DNA from: Benincasa hispida
Lineage: Eukaryota; Streptophyta; Magnoliopsida; Cucurbitales; Cucurbitaceae
Reading direction: 5' to 3'
DNA: 64,000 bases
Assembly (NCBI RefSeq): GCF_009727055.1
Contig: NC_052360.1
Coordinates: 68,534,608-68,598,607 of the forward strand
Positions 55,004 through 64,000 of the stretch are shown piece after piece. The notes under the pieces are model-generated. The model was not told the origin of the DNA, ran no database searches, and saw nothing but the letters and a program-made list of their open reading frames with translations. The position numbers were made by a program, and so were the translations under genes. Position 1 is the stretch's first letter; every line of letters begins with the position of its first letter.

Positions 55004-57059
55004 TGTTGGGGTTGATGCCCTAAAGTCTCGTGTCCTGTAGTTTGTAAACAGTATGTACGAACACTTGTGTTATTAATATATGATATTTACTTCACATCTT
55101 GTATTTTGCTCGGTTAATTGTTTTATTTTCTTTACCACAAACCAATAAATATAAAATTTCTAGTTATTTGTATGTGACTCAAGCATGTATGTGATGACAT
55201 ACAAGTGGATCATGTCTTGATTGATAACCAAAATGGTCTGTAGTATATGGATAAAGGAGGGAAACATTATCCTGGTAATGCTACGGACGCGACCCGCTTT
55301 GTGGAATGGTCACAAGTATTGTGACTTGTCACAGATGGTTTGATATTGATCATTCTTTTTGGGGACATGCAAGCGAGGGCATCCTATACAAAAAGTTTGT
55401 ATAAGACCTGACCACGAAGTGTTAACGTCTCGTTATATAACACTGTTCATGACAGAGACTTCACTTCACTAGGATGATCATAGGTAACATGACCTCAAAC
55501 TTGAGTGAGTTGGGAACTCCTACCATTGAGGGCGGTCCTTTAATTTGTATGGGTGCGAATGGCCAGGTCGTTGATTCAAACCTACCATTTTAGGGATTCA
55601 TCTGATTTGGGAGTTGGAAACTCAGCTACACAAGATGGAATTCACTTCTTCCCCGAGGCAGGGCTAAGTAGATAGATGGCTCCCTTAAGTGCTGATTTCG
55701 GGGCTTCAACTATGTGGCGCTACACACCTTCTCTTGGCCTGAGAGGTGTTCACACATAGTTGGACTATGTTGTATTGTTCATTAGAGGAATCAGTGGTAC
55801 TTAAAGAGTGAGATGTAACTACAGGGGCAAAACGATAAATTGGCCCAGCTGTACTTACGAGCATCTGTGAAGGGTCATCGTACTCATGATTGGTTATATC
55901 CGATGGACACAAAAATATATCTATGGTAAGAAGATTTCAGTTGTTGGTCTTTGGTGGAATCACTGACAGCTAACGAATGGTGGATCTCGTGGCTAAAGAG
56001 TTTTGTTAGCTATTCACGTACCGTTGGAGTTCGAGCCACAGGTTCATTAGGTCCGCTGGGTATCTTGGATAAAGTTGAGAACTAGTGTTTGGGTTAATTT
56101 GAAATGTTCAAATTGACAAGAGGAAGTTCAATTGTATATGATATAATTGGACTGATTAATTATATATGATATAATTGGCTAAATGTATGAGATACATTAT
56201 TTTGGAGGAAATAAGATATAAATGTGATTTATATCAAGTAGAAGAGAAAATACTATAGTAGATATGTGATATCAAACCATAGGATATAAATATAACATGA
56301 TTATATTAATTAATTAATTAATTGCTTAATTATATAATAATTAACCAATTTTTCCACGTTCAGATGTGGGTAGTGGGCAGCGTTGGTTATGATAACCAGC
56401 AGGTTAAAAATGAAAAGAGTTTTCATTTTTCGGATAGTGCATTCATCATTTTCGACCGCCAAAAATAATTTGTGAAACGATCGCCCGAGAGACTATACGA
56501 CAGTAGTTCTTCCATCTAAACGATCGTCTACCTCACAATTTCTCTAAATGATCGTATACATTTTTACTAAACGATCGTGCAGCCTTTCCTACACGATCAT
56601 ATAACTCTGCTATACGATAAGCACTTCCGCTATATGATAGCACTGTATTATCTCCTACTTGCTTATCGTGTACACGACTCGTTGTCCTTTGCCCTCTACA
56701 AAACTCACCAAAGCCCATCCTTTGGGTTTTCACTCCGAGAATACTCGGGGTTCATTAGTGGTGGTGTCGTCCCCGCTGCAGTGTTTATGTTCGTATTGAT
56801 CGTGCTGTTGCAGTCAACATTCCCGTCGGGTGTTGGTAGATCTATTGGAGGGTTCCGCTGCATAGGGGTTCAGAAGTTCGAAGAGAGTATTCAACTGGTA
56901 TGGAACCCTTTCCCTGTTATTTATCATGTTCTGAGCATGCCGATAATTAGATTTATGTGCATAACTGTTTGTGTTGAATGTATATCATTTGTATTTCGAT
57001 CACTGTGAAATCGGAGCGATCTGAATACGCTCATGGAACTCTCGATATGAGATCTTTCA
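55004..57059 (+). mobile_element. Solo LTR, family D
   Basis: TGTTGGGGTTGATGCC...GATCTTTCA, 2056 bp, uninterrupted, colinear with the three-part LTR of the element at 4106. It contains the CGATCG-rich run (56513-56640). Flanks (gcgac left, atacc right) do not match, so the target duplication has been lost or the two ends come from different insertions. Confidence 0.85.
56513..56640 (+). repeat. Degenerate tandem repeat with AAACGATCG core
   Basis: About five units of roughly 20-30 bp, each with 'ctaaacgatcg' or 'ctacacgatca', at the same LTR position as 19061-19262. Confidence 0.7.
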
Positions 57060-58132
57060 ATACCCATGTTAAAACTTAAAAGCATTAAGAAAGGGGTTCA
57101 ATTGAGACATTCAACAAGCTGGAAAGCCATATCTTGTTGCATGGTTTATTTGGGAAAGATTATATTAGAACCCACATGAATTTGGCAAGAAAAAGTCTAG
57201 ACCTCAACCATGCGACCCTAATATTTGCAACTTAATTGATCAACAATGCATAGGTTAGAAAGATTTTGCAATCATGAAATTCAACAAATCAATTTGTTAG
57301 AAAAATTTATTAAATTCAATTAAAAATAAAACAAATCCTCCAAAGGGTTCACAACAATTGAATAAAATAAACTAGTTGGCCTTCAAGAATTAAGACATAC
57401 AAACTATCCTAAGAAAATAATTTAGCCTCTAAAAGGCATATTCAGAATACAATGATCAAATAGGGGATGGGGCTGACTATACCAATAATTGCTCAGCAAT
57501 TTGACTCAAATCATTCAAAAACTAGCCAAAACTCTCAAATTTCTCTTTATTCGGGCTTTGTTCTCAATTGAGTAGTCTATTTTTTTAAGGCTAACCCTGA
57601 GGGTCCTATTTATAACATCCCAACAGTGTCACAATGCTAAGGTCAAGCATCGCGAATGCTCGGTTACGCCACACACGCCTCTGACTCTCTGTTAAAGTTC
57701 ATAGCATTACGATGCTCTAGAAGAGTGTTGCAACATTGCACTTTTGTCTTCTAGCGTCAGGCTTCAGCGTTAGGGGGCATTGCGAAGGTGGCAGTGTCTC
57801 AACTCTGAAGCGTGATGATGTTCTGGTAGCATTGTGACACTGCCCTATTCCTAAAGCTATTGCCTTACAACGTCGAATGAACGTTGGACTTAGGCTTAAT
57901 ATGAGCATTGCAATGCTGACGCAGGGCAAAATTGTCCTTTTTCAACTAAACTAAATTTAGTATGTTTATACTCAAGTTTTTTTTATCTTTTGGCTCAATT
58001 CTTTATTTTTTCCACATGTCGGCTCCATAGGGTTAATTCTCCTACAAAAAAAGACAATAAAATTCAAGAATTACCTAAATAAGGAAGTTAAGGCTATAAA
58101 TTTAGCTCTTTTTTAGAGCTAACAACAAGCCT
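57060..58132 (-). mobile_element. Athila-type LTR (family E), right part
   Basis: AT-rich LTR-like sequence with a minus-strand TATA-like box CCTATTTATAAC region (57606-57618) and a GC-richer block (57620-57930) where 'gcattgcgatgct'-like words recur. It ends near 'ttagagctaaca' (58117-58130). Continuity with 54615-55003 is inferred from layout. Confidence 0.45.
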
Positions 58133-59006
58133 TAGATAAAAGGTCCCTTATAGATACGTTTAATACAGTTTTAATCTTTTATTAGAACCAATTTAATCCT
58201 ATTAAACTGACTAAAAAGATCAAACTAATTTTTAATCTCATTAAACATTTTTTATCTTAGGTCTATGTGAATCACATTTTAAAACTATTTAAAAAAAAAT
58301 ATTTTACCTAAGTTTGCATACAATTCTGAATTATTTATTGTAATTTCTAATTTCATTTAGTTATAAGTCTTATAAAAAAATGAAACAAATTAAAATCATA
58401 CATTACATCGAATGACATACTTTATAAATTTATAAAGTTTATAAAATAATCTAAAGTAATGTCATTCATCATGAAATTCCCATTTCATTACTATATATAT
58501 AACACGTATATACTAAAATAATGAAATAATTAACATATATTGCAACTATACATCCAAACTATATATTATAACTATTATAATATAAATGATGCACGGCTAT
58601 GTTATTTATGCATGCAAGCATATAGTATAACTCTTATATTATATGATCCATGAGCATGCTATAAAATAAAACCATGCAACTATATATTATAACATTTATA
58701 ATATAAATGATGCATGAATAAAATGCATAACCTATGGTTGGATTTTACTATATGACATACTTTATGATACATATAACAAAATTAAACCATACATCATATG
58801 CATAATTTAAACAACAATTATAGATCAGGATTGGACTTCTAAAGCATTAACTAAATTAATATAATGTTAGATTAACTTAATTAAACAAAACTACCTATTA
58901 CAAAAATAAATAGGTCAACTGGTTTGAAACAAGTGAATCAGGTCTAAAACCACTCGATCGAACCACCTAGCAATGAACTCTTGAGAGCAAACGTCCAATG
59001 TCAATA
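58133..59006. other. AT-rich spacer, no gene recognised
   Basis: Contains a diverged repeat of 'aactatatattataac...ttataatataaatgatgca' (58552-58605 and 58678-58720). A short patch at 58950-58995 has 'cactcgatcgaaccaccta', similar to family D leader motifs. Confidence 0.4.
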
Positions 59007-60988
59007 TATTGGGTTGTATGTCTTAAAACTCACAATTTGTAATGTTAAACGTATTCTATTATCAATAAAGATGTTATTAATATTTATTCAATAAAACTGT
59101 TATTGAATATGTGAATTGCGCTGGTAAAATCTAAATCCAATTAAAGATCCATGACTATTATTTGAATACATGAACTTTATGTTGAGACATAAGAGTGAAT
59201 CAAATTCAGTAAATAGCCAAAACAGTCTATAGTATATGAATAAGGATGGGTACCTTATTCTGGTAACATTATCTGATGCGGTCCACTATATAGTTGTTAT
59301 AATTTGTTGTAAAGTGCTACAAATGAAGTGATCCTAATTCGTTCATGTATTGACATGAGGAGTGGGGGTGTCCTATGCAATGAATTTGCATAAGATCAGA
59401 CCAAGAATTAAGTCACTCTTACTTTATAACGTTGTTCAAGTGGCTATTTCAAGTCAATGACCTAGGTAACTTGACCTTAATTATGAGCTAACTATGAACT
59501 CCTATTTATTCGGGATTATCCTTAGATCTGCATGGGTGAGGGTTGGATCAACAGTGTCGACTCAATAAGCTTCCCATTTCAGGGGTAAGACTGGGTAGAT
59601 AACTAGGGACATAAGGTGCAAGATGGAATTCACTCCTACCCACTTTTAGGGATAGTAGAGAGGTTGTTCCCTTATATGCTGACTTCAAGTTTTGAATAAG
59701 GGCCCCACCCTTTCATTAGCCCAAGAGGAACTCGATTTAGTGATTGGATCACAAACCAATTGTTCATTAGAGGATTTATAGGACTTAAAAAGCAAGATAT
59801 AATCTTGGGGGTAAAACAACTTTTGACCCAACTGTTATTACGAAAAACCTGTGAAGAATTGACTTACTAAGCATAGTTATATCAAGTGGATATAATATAT
59901 CTAGTGAGGGTACTAGGCTTTAATGGAGTGATCCGGTAGTTAACGAATGGTGGTTAATTAGGTTAAAGAGTTTAGCTGTTAATCACGAATCATTGGAGTC
60001 CAAGATCTGTAGGTCCACGATGTTCCACTATTAGCTCATATCAGACTAAACCATAGAATAATGTGACGAACGAATTTGAAGTGTTCAAATTCGATTTTTG
60101 GAGCAAAGCATTAAATATATACGATATATTTAAACATAAAGAGAGAGAAAATAGAAGATATTTAAATAAGATTTAAATATCAAGATTATGAATATTGATT
60201 CATATAAATTGGGATAAGTGTTGCATTTAATATTAAATTAAATTAATTAAAATTTTTAATTAATTATTTAATATTAATTTAATTTTAAAATTGATTATTA
60301 AAATTATTTTTGAAATTAAATAGATTTGGTCAAAATTACATTAAAAGTCAAGTTGACTAGGTAAAAAATGCGATGGAAGTCAAATTGTTGATCTTTTTAT
60401 TTTTGAAAGTCAAAAAGTCAAATTTGTTGACTTTGGATTTTGAGAATCAAACTTTGATCAAGTTAGTGGAAAGATCCAATTGTTAATGGGAAATGCCAAC
60501 TTTTGTATGGTTACATGTTGTCTTCATTTGAAGATACTTGTCCCACTAAATCCCACTGTTTGAGTTGGTGGATTTTGTAGTGTCAAATTCTCATCAAATT
60601 CAAAGTTGCATGTTTGCATGTAATGGTCTTTAAAAGGAGTGTTTAATGTTTTTGAAGACCTCTTGGCCATAGTGGGTTTAGATGAGATTATGTGATAATC
60701 TCATCCCTTTTTCTCTCAAAACTTTAGCCTTTTCCTCTCCAAATTAGTCACTCATCGGATTCCATCATCCCATTCTAAGGCCGAAGAATAGTCGGGAAGA
60801 CTCTCGTGGTGGTCTACGAATATTCGTGAGGAGATTGGAGCTGATTTGGAAAAGATTCCAAGACTACAAATATTGTATTTTTCCCCCCATTTAGTTGTTT
60901 GATTGCATGTACGCTTATCTTTATGATTAATCTAATTAGAGTACTTTAGATCTGTTTATCTTCTATTGTGCATGTGTTCATTCCATCA
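59007..60988 (+). mobile_element. LTR, family F, plus strand
   Basis: It starts TATTGGGTTGTATGTC (TG mutated to TA) and ends ATTCCATCA. It is homologous to the solo LTR at 36603-37957 ('aaaactc', 'ggtrcctTattctggta', 'gatgcggyccac', 'aagtgctacaaa', 'atttcaggggtaagactggg', 'cctacccacttttag', 'cgggaagact'). At 1982 bp it is longer than that copy, which has lost an internal stretch. No matching target duplication was found. Confidence 0.75.
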
Positions 60989-61634
60989 TAACGGCCAACA
61001 CTTAGTGTCATCGTCTAGCCACGATCGCCCAATGCTATCACATAGCAATGACTGCCTAGTGCTATCGTATAGCAACGATCTCTTAATGCTATCGCATAAC
61101 AAGGATCTCTTAGTGCTATCACATAGCAACAATCACTTAGTTCTATCGTATAGAAACGATTACTTAGTGCTATCGCACAACAACGATCGCCTAGCATGAT
61201 GCTCAGCAACAATTGCCCAGCAATCGTTCAACAATGGCTCATTAATGGCCAAACAATCGCCCATCAAGCACCCAACAATTGCCTAGTAAACACTCAACGA
61301 TCGCCTAGTACACACCAAGCGATTGCGCAACAACAAGATCTTCCTCCTTGTAGAGTTGCTTTGTTTTTCCTTCGAAAGACACTGGGAACAGCACGAGCGA
61401 CTCAGAACTTAAGAATTACTGACTCGATAGCAATTGACACCCAAAACAACGAGCCCTTTACAAATCGAATTTGTAAAAACAAAGCAGGAAACATAGAAAT
61501 CCAACCCCAAAAATATCCATAATTATAAACCATTCAATAAACATTCATCAACCATGAAAAATTTACAGAATGCAACCCACCACTTGTAATTAAATTCTAG
61601 AAATAATAAAAATTGGGATCAAAACCTATAAAAC
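60989..61634 (-). mobile_element. Leader of a family C element, minus strand
   Basis: Lies between the plus-strand family F LTR and a minus-strand primer site. It carries a 30-bp tandem array (60995-61200) and then diverged CGATCGCC words up to 61325. No gag is recognised. Confidence 0.6.
60995..61200. repeat. 30-bp tandem repeat
   Basis: About six to seven units of 'cttagtgctatcgcatagca' plus 'acgatcgc/tctc'. Because 30 is a multiple of three, both strands show open 10-residue repeat frames, which are not genes. Confidence 0.85.
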
Positions 61635-61651
61635 TTGGCTCTAATACCAAT
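61635..61651 (-). promoter_or_regulatory. Primer binding site (initiator tRNA-Met)
   Basis: The minus strand reads ATTGGTATTAGAGCCAA directly after the LTR end, one base from the canonical site. Confidence 0.85.
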
Positions 61652-63632
61652 TGAAGGAAAATCATGAAGGTCCCTATGCGGAAGCAAGGATCGTTCCCAA
61701 TTTGAATTTTTTATAGAACTTTAAATTACAGAAACAAAACAGTTATGCATTATCAAACATAAATTATAACATGCTTTCTGGGAATAAATTAGGGAAGAAA
61801 ATGACGTACCCTTGAAGCCAATTTTCTTCACGTATTCCCTCTTTATCACGATCTCTTTAGATCCCAATTTGAAATTATCAATTGGCACCACCACTTGAGA
61901 CCCTTTAGTATTCTCTTTAGGGATTAAGAATTGAAGCAAGAGTTGTGGGCTTTGCTTGAATTCTTGGAAGAGAGAAAAGAGAAAGGAGAAAGATTTTCCT
62001 AGAGAACTTTTATATATAATCCACGCGAAGAAGATGGAGAGTACTCAAAAATAAAAAATAAAAAAATTCTACTGCACGTAATGTTTAGAGAAAATTAGGG
62101 GAAAGAAGTTGTAACTACCTCCCTTTAATTAAATTAAAATAAAATTTAATTTAATTTTATATATAACTACCTTATTATATATACACACTATATGTTATAT
62201 CAAATATAATATATAACCTATAGTTTTGTATTGTATCAAATACAATATAACCTATAGTTTTATTTTCTCTCAACAATATATGACATTTAATATAAATCAT
62301 ATTTATATGAAATTCAATTATATGAATCTCATCTATACAATTAATATTTGAATCATTTTCAAATATTTAATTCCTCTTAACTATATAGGGTATTTAATAT
62401 AAATCATGTATATATATTAAATTTAATTTTATGAATCTTATTCATGTAATTCATATTTGAATCATATTCAAATTCCTATCAAAGTCCTTTATATTATAAT
62501 AAATCAAATACATTATATTAATAATATCACATATAATTATTTCCCTCAATTAATTTGAAAAATTCAAATTAATCCAAAAAATTAATTCTCAATTAAAACA
62601 TTATTAAGCTACAGAGGGGGCCTTACGAACCTGTGGATTGAAGCACCAATGATACTTGGATAATTAATTAATATCTTTAATTAAATTACCCAACTTTCAT
62701 TAACTGCCGATCATTGCACTAAAGACCAACAGCTACACTCTTCGCACAACAGATATATTTCTGTGTCCATTGGATATAATCGATCAACCGTGCGATGACA
62801 CTTCACAAACTGCTCATAAGTACAACTAGGCCAAAATTACCATTTTGCTCCTATAGTTACATCTAACTTCTTAAATACCATTGATTCCTCTAATGAACAA
62901 TAAGTCATAGTCCAACTATGACCAAGTCTCTCTCGGGCCAAGAGAGGGTGTGGCCATATTATTGAAGCCCCGGAATCAGTTCTTAAGGGAGTAATTTATC
63001 TATTTACCCCAACAATGAGGAAAGAGTGAATTCCATCTTGTGTAGCTATGTTCCCAGCTCCTTAATCAGACGAATCCCCAAAATTGTAGGCATATTCAAT
63101 TGGCAATTTGGCCACTCTCACCCATACAAGTCAAATGACCGCCTTCATAAGCAGGAGTTCACAACTCACTCAGGATTTAGGTCATGTCACTTATGGTCAT
63201 CTTGGTGAAATGTAAGTCTCTATTATTAACGATGTTATATAATGAGACTAATCATTTCGTGGTCTAGTCTTATACAAACTCTTTGTATAGGATACTCACG
63301 CTCACATGTCTCCACATGAATGATCAGGATCATATCATTTGTAGCACTTTACAACACTTGTAACATCTACAACGCGGGTCGTATTCGTAGTGTCACCAAA
63401 ATATGGTACCTAATCTTATCCATCTACTACAGACCATTTAGGATATTATTTAAATAAGATTCATCTTTGTGTCTCTACATACTTGTTTAAATTACATAAA
63501 ATAACCTAGGATCTTAGTTTATTGGATTGAGTATATGCTCATAAAATAACAATTATTTTATTAATAACAATTTTTTTATACAATGTTTACAAACTATGAG
63601 AATACAAGAGATTTAGGACATCAGTCCCAACA
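61652..63632 (-). mobile_element. 5' LTR of a family C element, minus strand
   Basis: TGAAGGAAAATCATG...CAGTCCCAACA, 1981 bp, the most complete family C copy here and the reference for 94-2030, 2996-4105/20605-21101 and 53412-53875. With the primer site at its left, the element body lies to the left and has been cut off by the family F LTR. Confidence 0.88.
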
Positions 63633-64000
63633 AGGAATACAAGTGGCATTCACATTGAGAGTTGTTGAACTAAATCCGAACTAAAGAATAGAAACACCAA
63701 TGCATAACACTAGCACTTTGTTTGTAAACCAGCATTCGTACCATTTTCATCTCACTTCCATTGTACTCACAAGTTTGTTATTCCCACTTGGGATCAACAT
63801 ATATCATCAGTACTAAAGACAATTCATGCATAATTTCCCTTTCTCCCTCTGAACTTCTACTTCTTCCTGTATGCTTGCATTTAGATTAGTGTACATGATT
63901 CACACTTAAGCAAATTTATAAACCCTCTACATTAGAGTGAAAACAGAATATGCATTAGACTATTCTAGAATCCTTGCATTCGACCCTAAGACTTACCAGG
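63633..64000 (+). mobile_element. Athila-type LTR, plus strand, running off the window
   Basis: The end of the window reads CATTCGACCCTAAGACTTAC and then CAGG, the U5 motif found in plus orientation at 48600. The preceding 300 bp have no coding content. Identity rests on the U5 motif only. Confidence 0.45.

Noticed and set aside
60966..61522. Frames of 77 and 108 codons with repetitive LSHSNDCLV-like peptides
   Set aside because: They arise from a 30-bp array in a retrotransposon leader on the other strand.
1..64000. CRISPR arrays, bacterial operons, ribosome binding sites
   Set aside because: Repeats with regular spacing are tandem or LTR repeats; all gene traces are plant transposable element proteins.
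1..64000. tRNA genes suggested by primer-site sequences
   Set aside because: The tRNA-Met and tRNA-Asp matches are 12-18 base primer sites next to LTR ends, without the rest of a tRNA.

Overview
The window looks like repeat-rich intergenic DNA from a dicot plant nuclear genome. It is AT-rich, holds one 163-base assembly gap, and contains no convincing cellular gene, RNA gene or CRISPR array. Every protein trace recognised belongs to a transposable element: Ty3/gypsy gag, protease, reverse transcriptase, RNase H and integrase, and a PIF/Harbinger transposase with its Myb/SANT-like partner. All are broken by stops, frameshifts, deletions or inversion. The gag and LTR types remind me of cucurbit genomes, but that is an impression, not a search result.

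Region 1-21101 is a deep nest. Minus-strand long LTRs (family C, TG...CCCAACA, initiator-Met primer site) occupy the left end. One is split at 4105/20605 by a plus-strand element (family D). The 5' LTR of D is itself split twice: by an 11.8 kb minus-strand Athila-like gypsy element (4461-16218, target duplication GACAT) and by a solo Athila-type LTR (17116-18801, AGTAG). The Athila element carries a second-family LTR (8269-10114), an internal deletion joining integrase to gag, and a solo LTR (12617-14526, GCAAC) inserted inside its tRNA-Asp primer binding site.

Region 21102-29433 holds a decayed minus-strand PIF/Harbinger transposon (about 21395-23960), then a gypsy element with matching CTTGG target duplications (25127-29428). 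In the latter the gag start reads on plus, while everything from gag zinc knuckle through RNase H reads on minus, so the inside is inverted next to the gap.

Region 29434-34801 is AT-rich with a small LTR-like repeat, an Athila-type LTR remnant, purine-rich and ATCA-type tandem repeats, and the first copy of a block repeated near 50.8-52.2 kb. Region 34802-49017 is one large element, probably Tat/Ogre-like gypsy (target duplication AACAC), without recognisable pol. Its gag is interrupted by a solo LTR (36603-37957) and by a 2.9 kb tRNA-Asp-primed element (38690-41630); its 3' LTR is interrupted by a solo Athila LTR (47059-48730). It also carries 33-bp, 38-bp and 118-bp tandem repeat arrays.

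Region 49018-64000 holds a CACTA-like terminus, the second copy of the duplicated block, LTR fragments of families C and E, a complete solo D LTR (55004-57059), a plus-strand LTR (59007-60988) back to back with a minus-strand family C leader and LTR (60989-63632), and the beginning of another Athila-type LTR at the right edge.

Nothing here works together as a pathway. The logic is insertion order, read from exact target duplications and from reading frames that rejoin when insertions are removed. The most unusual signals are a covarying hairpin with a GAAA loop at the U3 end of the Athila-type LTRs, arrays of short CGATCG-containing repeats in family D LTRs and in two leaders, the inverted gypsy interior, and the duplicated non-element block flanking the Tat-like insertion.
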